From assembly GCF_017565645.3 (NCBI RefSeq), contig NZ_CP086136.1, forward strand, positions 7,361,501-7,425,500: 64,000 nt of DNA. The letters are read 5' to 3'. How positions within the stretch are numbered: the stretch's first letter is position 1; each line of letters begins with the position of its first letter. The notes beneath the pieces were generated by a model. It ran no database searches and was not told the DNA's origin. It saw nothing but the letters and a program-made list of their open reading frames with translations. Shown in pieces: positions 52,266-61,559 of the stretch. The position numbers and the translations under genes were made by a program. Origin of the DNA: Bradyrhizobium barranii subsp. barranii. GTDB lineage: Bacteria > Pseudomonadota > Alphaproteobacteria > Rhizobiales > Xanthobacteraceae.

Positions 52266-53501
52266 TCAGGCCGCCGCGGACTGCGGCGGTCGGCCGTTGT
52301 CGAAGAGTTCGCCGGTCCTGAGCATGGCACAAGCAACGCCAATCAACCTGCTGCCGATTGATCGGAGCGCGCGGGCATGGGAATGTCCACGCTTGCGTAA
52401 GGCGGCATATCGATTGCGTGTTTGGAAGTCATGCAGCACCGCAACGCGTGCCCAATGATAGACAGCGGTCCTCAGACGGTGCGGACAAGACTGCCTCATG
52501 ACCACGACAATTTGCTTACCGCTGCGTCTCGTGACGGGCACGACGCCCGATAATCCCCGAAGCGCCTGAGCGTCTCGACGAACGATCGCATCGTGTCCTT
52601 CGGACAGAAGTGCCGCGAGGACGATCGTTCCGATTCCAGGCATCGACCGCAAGATCTTGGGATCGGCGTGAGGCGCGATGCCGGTCGCTGATGGAAGTTC
52701 GGCCACCGCCGAACACAGGCGCTCGAGTTCCTTCATGGCGAGCTTCATCTGCTGCATAACCAGCCGCAGACGGCCTAGAATGAGCTCGCAATGCGCCACG
52801 CAGGCTTCCGTGACACCGGATGCAACAGATATCGGTGTGCTGCGGAGATGATTGAGCAAGGTGTCCGCAGTCCACCTCTTTACCCTGCTCTCCTTAAGGC
52901 GCCTTGCGATCGTCGACATCCTCACGGCCCGCGCCCTTGCCGGTGTGGGGATCAGATCCCAAAGATCCAAAATCCACCAGTCTTCCGCGAGCTCGAGCAT
53001 TTGCGGGAAATAGCGCCAGAGCTGATGACGAAAGCGGTTGGCCAGGCGATTGCGTTCGGCGGACAAGTCCTCCATCATGCGCGACCACTCACGTAGCTGA
53101 ATGATCGTCGGATGCACTGGCTCCAGGAATCGATAGAAACGGCTATCGGTCCGCAGAGCATCAGCGAGCACGAAAGCGTCGAGCCGATCATCCTTGGCGC
53201 CTGCCATGGTGAAGCGATCTCGAAATCGATCAAGCTGCTTTGGATTTAGCGCATGAACCAGGAAACCCGAATCCATCAGGCTCTCGACGACGGGCCCGTG
53301 CGGGACCTCGATGCCAATCGCGATCCGGCCTGGCTCGGCACCCGTCGTGCGCTGAATCCAGTCTGCCAGTTCAGCCAACCCGTCACCGCTATGTTGGAAC
53401 GAACGATGGCCGAGTTTTGCTCCTTGGGCATCCAAAGCGTAAGCGTAGTGTGTCGCCGATGCCCAATCGACACCCACGTAGGCAGCTATGTCTTCATTCA
53501 T
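52266..53501 (-). CDS. IS110-family transposase
   Basis: 411 aa. N-terminal DEDD domain (AAYVGVDWASATHYAYALDA, AIGIEVPHGPVVESLMDSGF, AKDDRLDAFVLADALRTDSR) and C-terminal Transposase_20 domain (LRSMPGIGTIVLAALLSEGH with the catalytic serine, RGLSGVVPVTRRSGK). Complete. IS110 elements lack clear inverted repeats and target duplications, so the element's limits were not fixed; its bridge-RNA region should lie just outside the gene. Confidence 0.94.
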   Translation of the reverse strand: MNEDIAAYVGVDWASATHYAYALDAQGAKLGHRSFQHSGDGLAELADWIQRTTGAEPGRIAIGIEVPHGPVVESLMDSGFLVHALNPKQLDRFRDRFTMAGAKDDRLDAFVLADALRTDSRFYRFLEPVHPTIIQLREWSRMMEDLSAERNRLANRFRHQLWRYFPQMLELAEDWWILDLWDLIPTPARARAVRMSTIARRLKESRVKRWTADTLLNHLRSTPISVASGVTEACVAHCELILGRLRLVMQQMKLAMKELERLCSAVAELPSATGIAPHADPKILRSMPGIGTIVLAALLSEGHDAIVRRDAQALRGLSGVVPVTRRSGKQIVVVMRQSCPHRLRTAVYHWARVAVLHDFQTRNRYAALRKRGHSHARALRSIGSRLIGVACAMLRTGELFDNGRPPQSAAA

Positions 53502-53935
53502 TCCCTTCCCTCCTTCGCAGTCGGGCAGCTGCGATCTTCGCCGGCCCTGTTCTGGCGCTCAAAGGCGCAACTCCCCACGGGGCGTCGAACGCAGCTCATC
53601 CGTCGGGGCACTCGTCCCCTCTGGGCGCTCACGGCGCAGGATCGCCAGGTGGCTCCCAACGAATCAGCCCGTAGGCCAACGATAGCCCCGTGAGGAGCAT
53701 TTTGATTGGAACAGGGATCACCCGCCCAAAAGGGGCGCGCTAATCGAGCGCGCGTCTGCACGCGCCCTGACGACCTTGGTCGTCAAGAGATCATGGCGCG
53801 GAAGTCCGGGGATACCGGTCCTGTCGGCACGCGTCAGCGTGCTTCACCCTTGCCCGCGCGAGGGCCGAGCCCTTAGCAATTCTCTTGAAGAGAAATGCTC
53901 TCCCCTGCTTCCCTGCATAGCGGCAAAAGAAACGC
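53502..53935. other. No supported gene
   Basis: About 430 bases upstream of the IS110 gene, probably including its non-coding end, and then decayed sequence. Short overlapping frames only. Confidence 0.4.
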
Positions 53936-53967
53936 AAAAAAAGCCCCGCCTCCGGAGGAGGCGGGGC
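53936..53967 (-). terminator. Rho-independent terminator of DUF736
   Basis: Arms GCCCCGCCTCC and GGAGGCGGGGC, loop of three bases, followed on the minus strand by TTTTTTTGCG. It lies 18 bases after the DUF736 stop. Confidence 0.92.
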
Positions 53968-53985
53968 CGAGGATCTCCGGGGGGA

Positions 53986-54297
53986 TCAGTCGCCGTTGTG
54001 GCGAGACCAGATCAGGATGAAGCCCTCCCCGCCTTCGACTTTCACCAGCGAGGCGTAGATCGGCGCCGGAAAGCTCGGATCGTCCAGCTTGACCGAGAGG
54101 TATTCGCGATCGCTGTCGCGGGCGGTCTTCTTCCAGGCCGCGCCGAACTCGGTCACGCCGGCAAAGATGCGGTAGTCGGGCGCCTTGTCGTTGTCCTTCT
54201 CGAAGGCGGCGAACCTGGCCTTGATGTTCAGTGTCAGCGTCTTGATCGAGCCGATGTAGCCGTTGTCCGCAGCGGTGAAGGTGCCGATGATAGCCAT
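53986..54297 (-). CDS. DUF736 protein
   Basis: 103 aa: [52 protein letters not shown] and [20 protein letters not shown] match DUF736, a small single-domain protein kept in almost all ICEs of this type. A purine-rich AACGGAGACTACC precedes the ATG. Has its own strong terminator. Function unknown. Intact. Confidence 0.93.
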   Translation of the reverse strand: MAIIGTFTAADNGYIGSIKTLTLNIKARFAAFEKDNDKAPDYRIFAGVTEFGAAWKKTARDSDREYLSVKLDDPSFPAPIYASLVKVEGGEGFILIWSRHNGD

Positions 54298-54414
54298 GGT
54301 AGTCTCCGTTGGTTGTTCGGGCCGCGTCCATCGCGGCCTCGATGGCGATCTTTGGCCCGGGGAGCGATCGGCCCGCAGCCGTCAGGCCCGCAGCACAGCG
54401 GAGGACGGCGATAA

Positions 54415-54474
54415 GCCTGCTTTTTTGTCTTCCGCGAGGAATGCCGCCTCTTCGCGGCAGGGAAAAAAGCAGGC
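54415..54474. repeat. 12-bp inverted repeat upstream of DUF736
   Basis: Arms GCCTGCTTTTTT and AAAAAAGCAGGC, 36 bases apart, with a smaller CCGCGAGG/CTTCGCGG stem inside. It may end transcription entering from either side, or act in the DUF736 leader. Confidence 0.55.
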
Positions 54475-55002
54475 GCAGCCGTTGCGGGAAGGCGATCGAG
54501 GCTCTTGCCGGTCCTCGGGCCTGATCAGCCCATTCGAGGTTGCGTTGGCCGCGCCCTTGAACGATCTGTCGGAAACAACATGACGGCCGGTGCTGGTGCT
54601 GCACAAGGACACCGCGGGATCAGTCGAACACTTGCTGACGATTGCGTATCAACGGCGGGAAAGACGTACCCGGCGCGAACATTGGCGCTCCCAAAAACAT
54701 TCACTGCTGCTGGATCAAAGACACGTCGGGGGTCACGGCTCGATAGCAATCTCGACACCGTCGTCACTCCATAATTAAGTCGTCCGACCTCATCCACATC
54801 ATCGCGGAAAAAGGTCGAGCGACACTGCACAGTTCTGGATGACGCAAGGCGACGGATACCAGGATTATGCCCCCTCATCCAAGTCGGAGGCTCTCCGAGC
54901 AGCCGCCGCTTTACATCTATCGAAAATGGCCGCGCGCCGATCAGGCGCGCCGCCGAAATTTTGGAATGAGCCGGGCGGCACTCGCGGTCCCAATCCAAAA
55001 TG
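54475..55002. other. Decayed sequence, no supported gene
   Basis: About 530 bases. Several short frames overlap; none shows a family pattern I trust. Confidence 0.35.
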
Positions 55003-55128
55003 TTACTCGGCTGCTTGCGAGAAGCCGTCACTCACGCTGGTTGATGTGTCTGTCCGCTCTTGCGGCTTCGCTGCCCTCAAGAACGTAGGCAGCCAATCGG
55101 TCGCCGCCAGCAGCTGCTCAGCAGCTTC
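55003..55128 (-). pseudogene. Possible C-terminal remnant of ParB
   Basis: The minus strand reads AEQLLAATDWLPTFLRAAKP then QERTDTSTSVSDGFSQAAE and stop. The (A/S)EQLLAxTxWLPxxLR ending is like that of ICE-borne ParB/RepB partition proteins. No N-terminal part is near. A short tail match is weak evidence. Confidence 0.3.
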
Positions 55129-55774
55129 GCCATATCAACTTTCTTCATATCAGGTACCCATGTGTTGACGGGGCATCAGGTTGTCCGCGCCACCACGGAT
55201 CCTCATAACTGCCGCACTTTCCGCAGGCCCGCGGTCGAACCGAGGTCGGCCGAGCACGCGGTAAGTCCTGTATCAATCAAAGCCGGTCCGTCGCAGTGCG
55301 CATTCCCAATTCCAACACTCGAAATCGATCCGATACCTCAATGCACGGCCGCCAGCGAATCTGTCGGATGGGCCATTGATGATGCATCCAAAGCAGTTGA
55401 CTGCCTGCTAGCGGGCCCAACCGACAACCGTGCGCCGAGACTTTTAACTATTTCCACCTTTTGGATTTCATCGATCAAAATTGCCTTTCCTCGAGCCTGC
55501 GCTCCAAGCCCTCCTTTTCGCGCGCTAATCTGGCCTATCACCGCTAGGCCGCGCCGCGCACTAGAGAGACAACATCTCCCACTGTAGAAGTCCCTGTGTG
55601 ATCGGCGTCCACTCTCACTCCACGGACGAAATCTAGATCTTCCAAATCGGACGTAGTTCTTCTGAGATCGGCTCTTATTGCACCAAGCGGCACCCAGCAG
55701 TGAGATCAGACCTCCCACTTTCACCCCGCTCTCCGCTGCCTGCCCGCTATCCACCCGCTGGAACCTGGCCCGCG
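55129..55774. other. No supported gene left of the integrase pair
   Basis: About 650 bases of short, interrupted frames. The promoter of the excisionase-like gene should be near its right end. Confidence 0.35.
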
Positions 55775-55993
55775 ATGATGAGAGCAGACATGGCCGCAGC
55801 CTATCTGGACTTTGGAAACACAGGCGAGCTCGCGCGCGCAATCGGTCGAGGGCATGCACCGCCACCCGTCAGCTGGCGCGGAACAGGACGGCTGCGGCAG
55901 CCAGTTTGGTCGAAGGCGATCATGGACCAGTTTGCAGCGCCGATCGGGACAAGACATCTTCGAGAAGCGGAGGACCTATTATGCCTCGTATGA
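55775..55993 (+). CDS. Small excisionase-like DNA-binding protein
   Basis: 72 aa from MMRADMAAAYLDFGNTGELA, then IGRGHAPPPVSWRGTGRLRQ PVWSKAIMDQF. The N-terminal 'R-x-D-x-A-A-A-Y-L' and 'P-P-x-x-x-R-G-T-G-R-x-R-x-P-V-W' look like an AlpA/HTH_17-type winged helix. Its stop lies 13 bases inside the integrase gene, the usual place for a recombination directionality factor. Function inferred from position and fold. Confidence 0.65.
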   Translation: MMRADMAAAYLDFGNTGELARAIGRGHAPPPVSWRGTGRLRQPVWSKAIMDQFAAPIGTRHLREAEDLLCLV

Positions 55994-57282
55994 TGTCATT
56001 TGATACAGCACCAACACTTCCTCGATATTGTCGACGAAAAATACTAGCGAACAATAGGATAGCCTATTATTTCGAGCCGCCAACCTGGGCTCGTCGACAG
56101 GGCTGCGGTTTAGGCCCTGAAGCGTTAGGAAGCGATTACGCCAGTGCCGTCGAGCGGGTGGATAAAGTTCTCTTGCCCGCGTTCGAAAGTTGGCGCTCGC
56201 GGGGCTTAAGTGACATGATCGCCGCCTCTCCCGAACCGGGCACGTTCGATTGGCTAGTCAGCATCTTCCAGGCTCACCAGAAGTGGGACGAAATCGACAG
56301 CAACACTCAGCGTCAGTACAGGAAAAGCCTCGCACTCTTCGCCAATCACGAGTTGAAAGATGGAAGTCGTGTTGGGTCGAAGCAATTGTCCGATTTCACA
56401 AAGGCCTTCGTCGACGCAGTCTATGGAAAGCTGCTAGTAGTAACAAAAGTAGGTAGCAATGGAGAGGTAATCGTCCGCGAACGTCGACGTTATGCAAATG
56501 TGGCCATGGCGAGCTGCCGGCGCGCCTGGTTCGTTGGCCAGCGCGCCCAGGAAAAGATGGTACCGGCGAGCAATCCATTTTCACGGATGGGACTAAAATC
56601 AAGTGCACCCGGACGGCCAATACGGCCCACGCCGACCGCAACGTGGGATGAACTTGTCGCTTTCAGAGCCGCCGCGACAAAGCTTGACTACCGCTCGATC
56701 GGAACTGCTGCTTTGTTGGCATGGGAGTGGTTACAGCGGGAGCAGCACGTCTTCGGCGCCTTCGACATTTCGCACTATCGCCCAAGCGAGCGACCAAATA
56801 GCGTCAGGATCGTGCATCCAAAGAATGGAGAGGAAGCCTGGTGGCCGCTGCTAGACGAAACGGACGCCCCTCTCTTTCCCGAACTTATGGAAGAGCTCGA
56901 CGAGATTAAAAAGACCTCGCTCTCGGGCCTGGTATTCCGACGCGACCATGCCCATCGCCGGTCAGCAACCCCGCTTCCATGGATTACCCCACGCAAAGAC
57001 CTGCGCTATCTGCGCAGCGTGGTAAAGAAGATAATCGCGGAGGCTGGCCTTCGTCAGGAACTTTCCTTTACTTCCTTCCGGCACGGAGGATTCACCGAAG
57101 GCGCCGACAGCGATCTCACGGATGCAGAGTTGCGCGCCGCTGGCCGTCATAGATCGAGCCGCCAACTGCCAACCTACGCCAAGCGCACCGGAAAGCAATT
57201 GATCAGAGCCACCAAGAAACGTCGCGAGGAGCGGGCAAGATCGCTCTTTGTTCGACTAAATGCCAATCATCCCTTGGAATGA
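55981..57282 (+). CDS. Tyrosine-recombinase integrase at the ICE right end
   Basis: 433 aa from MPRMMSFDTAPTLPRYCRRK; GGAGG lies upstream. N-terminal segment ILANNRIAYYFEPPTWARRQ, core-binding domain (WDEIDSNTQRQYRKSLALFA), and a catalytic domain with the RH block LSFTSFRHGGFTEGADSDLT, GRHRSSRQLPTYAKRTGKQL (tyrosine in TYAKRT). The first catalytic arginine should be near LLAWEWLQREQHVFGAFDIS but is atypical. Last ICE gene; the chromosome follows 51 bp later. No tRNA is visible, so its target site is not identified. Confidence 0.88.
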   Translation: MPRMMSFDTAPTLPRYCRRKILANNRIAYYFEPPTWARRQGCGLGPEALGSDYASAVERVDKVLLPAFESWRSRGLSDMIAASPEPGTFDWLVSIFQAHQKWDEIDSNTQRQYRKSLALFANHELKDGSRVGSKQLSDFTKAFVDAVYGKLLVVTKVGSNGEVIVRERRRYANVAMASCRRAWFVGQRAQEKMVPASNPFSRMGLKSSAPGRPIRPTPTATWDELVAFRAAATKLDYRSIGTAALLAWEWLQREQHVFGAFDISHYRPSERPNSVRIVHPKNGEEAWWPLLDETDAPLFPELMEELDEIKKTSLSGLVFRRDHAHRRSATPLPWITPRKDLRYLRSVVKKIIAEAGLRQELSFTSFRHGGFTEGADSDLTDAELRAAGRHRSSRQLPTYAKRTGKQLIRATKKRREERARSLFVRLNANHPLE

Positions 57283-57332
57283 AGGTGTATCGGGCGACCG
57301 CGGCATCTAACGAATGTAAATGAAATGATCGC

Positions 57333-58115
57333 CTATTTTCCCGTCCAGACCGGCTTCCTCTTCTCGCCGAACGCCTTCAGGCCTTCCTTCGCGTCCTCGG
57401 TCATTGCGAGCAGCGCGATCTGGCTTTCGGTGTAGGCGATGCTCTCGTCGAACGACATCGAGGCGATGGCGCGCATGGCATACTTGCCGCGACGGATCGC
57501 GGTCGGAGATTTGTCAACGATGCGGCCGATCAGCCAGTCGACCTTGGCATCCAACTCAGCTGTGGGCACCACGTAGTTGAGCAGGCCCGCAGCTTGCGCC
57601 GCTCTCGCGTCGAACGGCTCGCCGGTGAGAGCCCATTCGTTGACGAGTCGCGGCGGCGCGATGCTCTGCAACAGGCTCAGCACCTGCATCGGGAATACGC
57701 CGACCTTCACCTCCGGCAGGCCGAAGATGACGTGATCGGCCGCAATCGCCATGTCGGTCATGCACAACAGGCCCATGCCGCCGGCCATGCAGACGCCACC
57801 GACCCGCGCAATCGCCGGCTTCGTCGCGTTCTGCGACAACCGCAGCAGATCGGCATAGTCGACATTCGGCTTGGAATGATCCATCGCGAACGCCGCGCCG
57901 GAATTCTGCAAGTCGGCGCCGGCGCAGAACGCCTTGTCGCCTGCCCCCGTCAGCACGATGACGCGGACGTCCTTGTCGTCATGCGCGTCGCGATAGCCTT
58001 TGGTGATGCCGGCGATGACCTCGCCGTTCAGCGCGTTGCGCTTCTCCGGCCGGTTGATGGTGATCCAGAACGCCTGCCCACGCTTTTCGGTGATGATTGC
58101 TGTGGTGTCGGTCAT
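57333..58115 (-). CDS. Enoyl-CoA hydratase/isomerase
   Basis: 260 aa crotonase-family enzyme: AFWITINRPEKRNALNGEVI, VIVLTGAGDKAFCAGADLQN, RVGGVCMAGGMGLLCMTDMA (oxyanion-hole glycines) and GLPEVKVGVFPMQVLSLLQS. The two usual catalytic acids are not both clear, so hydratase against isomerase is open. First chromosomal gene to the right; its 3' end is the nearest host sequence to the ICE integrase and may contain the attachment site. Intact. Confidence 0.92.
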   Translation of the reverse strand: MTDTTAIITEKRGQAFWITINRPEKRNALNGEVIAGITKGYRDAHDDKDVRVIVLTGAGDKAFCAGADLQNSGAAFAMDHSKPNVDYADLLRLSQNATKPAIARVGGVCMAGGMGLLCMTDMAIAADHVIFGLPEVKVGVFPMQVLSLLQSIAPPRLVNEWALTGEPFDARAAQAAGLLNYVVPTAELDAKVDWLIGRIVDKSPTAIRRGKYAMRAIASMSFDESIAYTESQIALLAMTEDAKEGLKAFGEKRKPVWTGK

Positions 58116-58244
58116 GGTACGCTCGCTTCCTTGCTCCCGTTTGCAGCCATTTGCGGCAGCTCGGGCGGCAGGCGCAAGGGCAATCTGTAGCGAGGCCTTG
58201 CTTTAGCGCCTCGACACAAATTGGCAGGCGAGCGAAGCGTGCGC

Positions 58245-60335
58245 TCAGGCCGAGACCGTTTTCCTGATCCAGACCTTGTTGTCGTGGAATGCAGCTCCCC
58301 CGATCGGCGCGATCGTATCGGCTCCAGTCAGCACGTTGATGCCGCGGCCGCCGATATGATTCTTGTTCGGGTGAACGGATTCCGCGATCAGCACGCCGCG
58401 CCGCACGCCGTCGAACAGCGTTGCGAGCAGCGTGGTTTCGCCGCGGGTGTTGCCGAGCGTCACGGCGTCGCCGTCGGCGATGTCGAGCGCGGCCGCATCC
58501 AGCGGATGGATCATCACGCTCGCTCTGCCTTCGCGCGCCTGCGAGGACGGCGTCTCGTTGAAGGTGGTGTTGAGGAAGCTGCGCGATGGACTGGTCGCGA
58601 GCCGGAACGGGTGGGCTTGATCGGTATGCTCGATCACCGCCCAATGGTCCGGCAGCGACGGCATCTTGTCGAAATCGCCCATCGTCTGGCCGAACGGCGG
58701 ATGCGCCCAATCGGCCTTGAAATGGAATTTCTTGTCGGCATGGGCAAAGCCGTCGAGATAATGCGAGGTCCTGAAGTCCGGTTGCAGGTCGCGCCAGATG
58801 TCGGCTTCGAGACCAGCGATATCGCCGTGGTTGCTGAGCTTCAGCGTCGCGTCGATCAATTCGCGCGGCGTCATCTCGAAGCCCGGATGCTTCGCGCCAA
58901 GCCGCGGCGCCAGCGCCTGCATGACCTGATGGTTGGAGCGGCATTCGCCGCGCGGGTCGATCAGCTTCGGCCCGACCGAGATGTGCTGGTGGCCGCCGCC
59001 GTAATAGAGATCGTCATGCTCCATGAACATGGTCGCCGGCAGCACGATGTCGGCCATCTCGGCCGTCTCGGTCATAAACTGCTCGTGCACCGCCACGAAC
59101 AGATCCTCGCGCGCAAACCCCTGACGCACCAGCGCCTGCTCCGGTGCCACCGTCATCGGATTGGTGTTCTGGATCAGCATCGCCTTGATCGGCCCCTTGC
59201 CGAGCAAGGCTTCGGCGTCGCCGGTAAGAATGCGACCGACCTGCGACTGGTCGAGCGCCCGCGTGGTCTTATCGATCGCGTCGTGGCCCTCGATGAGGGA
59301 TTCATTGAAATGCCACAGCGCGTAATTGTTGAAGAAGGCGCCACCGCCTTCATACTGCCAGGCGCCGGTCACCGCGGGAACGCAGAGCGCCGCATGCATT
59401 TGCGTGGCGCCGTTGCGCGAGCGGGTGAAGCCGTAGCCGAGCCGGAAGAAGGTCCGCTTGGTCTCGCCGACCAGTTTCGCGAAGGCCTCGATCTCGGACA
59501 CCGGCACGCCGCAGATCGCGGACGCCCACTCCGGCGTGCGCGTCTTCAGATGCGCCTCGAGCTCATCGGGGCAGTCCGTGTACTTGTCCATATAGGCGCG
59601 GTCGGCGTAGCCATCGCGGAACAGGACATGCATCACGCCGCACGCGAAGGCGCCATCGGTGCCGGGCCGCAGGATGATCTTGATGTCAGCCTGCTTCATG
59701 GTCTCGTTGTCGTAGATGTCGACAGCGGCAATCTTGGCGCCGCGCTCCTTGCGAGCACGGGCAGCATGCGTCATCACGTTGACCTGCGTGTTGACCGGGT
59801 TGGTGCCCCAGATCACGACGAGATCGGAGAGCGCCATCTCGCGCGGATCCACGTCGGCAATCTTGCCGGTGCCGATCGCGAACCCGATGCGCCCGACATT
59901 GGCGCAGATGGTCTGATAGAAGCGCGAGTATTTCTTCACATGCGTGAGGCGATTGAGGCCGTCGCGCATCACCAGCCCCATCGTGCCGGCGTAGTAATAA
60001 GGCCAGATCGATTCCGCGCCGTACTCGCGCTCGGCCTGGTTGAAGCGATCCGCGATCTCGTCCAGCGCCTCGTCCCAGGAGATCCGTGCGAACTGCCCGG
60101 AGCCCTTCGGCCCGGTGCGGCGCATCGGATACATCAGCCGCTCGGGGTGATGGATGCGCTCGGCGTAACGGGCGACCTTGGCGCAGACGACGCCAGCCGT
60201 GTAGGTCTGCTTTTTCGAACCTCGGACGCGGCCAATGCTGCGGCCTTCGATCACCTCGATATCGAGCGCGCAGGCCGAGGGGCAGTCATGCGGACAGGTC
60301 GAATGGCGGATTTCGATCTTGGCGTGCTGGTTCAT
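58245..60335 (-). CDS. Molybdopterin oxidoreductase family protein
   Basis: 696 aa from MNQHAKIEIRHSTCPHDCPS. N-terminal 4Fe-4S motif (C-P-H-D-C-P-S-A-C … GVVCAKVARYAERIHHPERL), then Mo-bisPGD domains (ISWDEALDEIADRF, GTNPVNTQVNVMTHAARARK, ILRPGTDGAFACGVMHVLF, IQNTNPMTVAPEQALVRQGF) and the C-terminal dinucleotide-binding domain (ADGDAVTLGNTRGETTLLAT). DMSO-reductase superfamily; no twin-arginine signal, so probably cytoplasmic. Substrate unknown. Divergent from the binding-protein gene, sharing a 237-bp promoter region. Confidence 0.92.
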   Translation of the reverse strand: MNQHAKIEIRHSTCPHDCPSACALDIEVIEGRSIGRVRGSKKQTYTAGVVCAKVARYAERIHHPERLMYPMRRTGPKGSGQFARISWDEALDEIADRFNQAEREYGAESIWPYYYAGTMGLVMRDGLNRLTHVKKYSRFYQTICANVGRIGFAIGTGKIADVDPREMALSDLVVIWGTNPVNTQVNVMTHAARARKERGAKIAAVDIYDNETMKQADIKIILRPGTDGAFACGVMHVLFRDGYADRAYMDKYTDCPDELEAHLKTRTPEWASAICGVPVSEIEAFAKLVGETKRTFFRLGYGFTRSRNGATQMHAALCVPAVTGAWQYEGGGAFFNNYALWHFNESLIEGHDAIDKTTRALDQSQVGRILTGDAEALLGKGPIKAMLIQNTNPMTVAPEQALVRQGFAREDLFVAVHEQFMTETAEMADIVLPATMFMEHDDLYYGGGHQHISVGPKLIDPRGECRSNHQVMQALAPRLGAKHPGFEMTPRELIDATLKLSNHGDIAGLEADIWRDLQPDFRTSHYLDGFAHADKKFHFKADWAHPPFGQTMGDFDKMPSLPDHWAVIEHTDQAHPFRLATSPSRSFLNTTFNETPSSQAREGRASVMIHPLDAAALDIADGDAVTLGNTRGETTLLATLFDGVRRGVLIAESVHPNKNHIGGRGINVLTGADTIAPIGGAAFHDNKVWIRKTVSA

Positions 60336-60572
60336 GTCCAAATTCGTAACACCAAAATAACGGGCAGCCGAGGGCATTTATCCGGCAATGCCCATGCGAT
60401 TTGCTCAAATCGCGCGCGCCCGCGGTTCCTGCCGCGCTTGCGAAATGCTGCGGGATCACACCGAAAACCGCCCGATATTCCCTGTTCGACCAGCTTTGTG
60501 AGGCGTCGACAGTCCACGTTCCCTGCCGCTACAGTGCCAGCCAACAAGAAAGACATCAGGGAGGTGGGCATA

Positions 60573-61544
60573 ATGGCCCGACGTTTTATGCTGGCGCCGG
60601 CCGTAAGCCTGTTCGCCGCACTCTCGGCATCCCCCTCATTCGCACAGGATTACCCGACCCACGCCGTCCGGATCGTGGTGCCCTTTGGCGCCGGCGGGCC
60701 GGCGGACGTCGCGGCTCGGCTGATCGGCAACGTACTCCAGGAGAGCTTTGGCCAGCCCTTCGTGGTCGAGAACCGCACCGGCGCGGGCGGCGTCATCGGC
60801 ACGGTCGAAGCGGCAAAGTCGCCGGCCGACGGCTACACGCTTTTGATGATGTCCAACACCCAGACCGCGAATGAATCGCTCCTGACGCCGGACAAGCGCA
60901 AATACGAGCTGATGCGCGACCTCGCGCCGATCGCGCCGGTGAACTACTCCGACCTCGTCATCGTGGTGAACCCGCAGGTTCCGGCGAAGACTCTTCAGGA
61001 GTTCATCGCGCTCGCCAAATCGCAGCCGGGCAAGCTGAACTACGCCACCTCCGGCCAGGGCACGCCCTATCACATGGCCGGCGAGCTGTTCAAAGCCATG
61101 GCCGGCATCGATGTGGTCCACGTGCCCTATCGCAACAGCGGCGAGGCGCGCAGCGGCGTGATCGGTGGACAGGTGCAGATGATGATCGACGCCGTGCCGG
61201 CGATGGCGCCGAATATCGACGAGAACCAGGTCCGCGCGCTCGCGACCACCGGCAAGGAGCGCTCGGCCGTGCTGCCGAACGTGCCGACCGCGGGCGAAGC
61301 CGGCGTCGCAGGCTATGAGGCGACGATCTGGCTTGGCCTGATGGCCCCGGCCGGCACGCCGAAGCCCGTCATCGACAAGCTCAATGCCGCCGTGAACGCA
61401 ATGGTGAAGCGACCGGACATCGTAAAGCTCTGGACCGAGCAGGGTGCCGTACCCATGTCCATGACACCGGAGGAATTCGACAAATTCCTTCGCGGCGATA
61501 TCGAGAAATGGGCCGATGTCGTCAAGAAGTTCGACAAGTCCTGA
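60573..61544 (+). CDS. Bug/TctC-type periplasmic substrate-binding protein
   Basis: 323 aa. Signal peptide MARRFMLAPAVSLFAALSAS PSFAQ, then the Bug-family pattern: VRIVVPFGAGGPADVAARLI, VVENRTGAGGVIGTVEAAKS, ADGYTLLMMSNTQTANESLL, VHVPYRNSGEARSGVIGGQV, PTAGEAGVAGYEATIWLGLM. GGGAGGTGGGC precedes the ATG. It binds a small carboxylate for uptake or sensing; no TctA/TctB genes are in view. Very likely works with the hydroxylase genes that follow 15 bases later. Confidence 0.94.
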   Translation: MARRFMLAPAVSLFAALSASPSFAQDYPTHAVRIVVPFGAGGPADVAARLIGNVLQESFGQPFVVENRTGAGGVIGTVEAAKSPADGYTLLMMSNTQTANESLLTPDKRKYELMRDLAPIAPVNYSDLVIVVNPQVPAKTLQEFIALAKSQPGKLNYATSGQGTPYHMAGELFKAMAGIDVVHVPYRNSGEARSGVIGGQVQMMIDAVPAMAPNIDENQVRALATTGKERSAVLPNVPTAGEAGVAGYEATIWLGLMAPAGTPKPVIDKLNAAVNAMVKRPDIVKLWTEQGAVPMSMTPEEFDKFLRGDIEKWADVVKKFDKS

Positions 61545-61559
61545 GGCCGTAGAGCGATC

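Noticed and set aside
2269..57345. ATTTTCCC shared by the left ICE side and the 3' end of the enoyl-CoA hydratase gene as an att repeat
   Set aside because: Only eight bases match and the flanks differ; chance is likely in 55 kb.
58221..60572. Very long plus-strand open frame reaching into the binding-protein gene
   Set aside because: It is the antisense of the molybdopterin oxidoreductase, low in family-like sequence; the real gene starts at 60573 with a signal peptide and ribosome-binding site.
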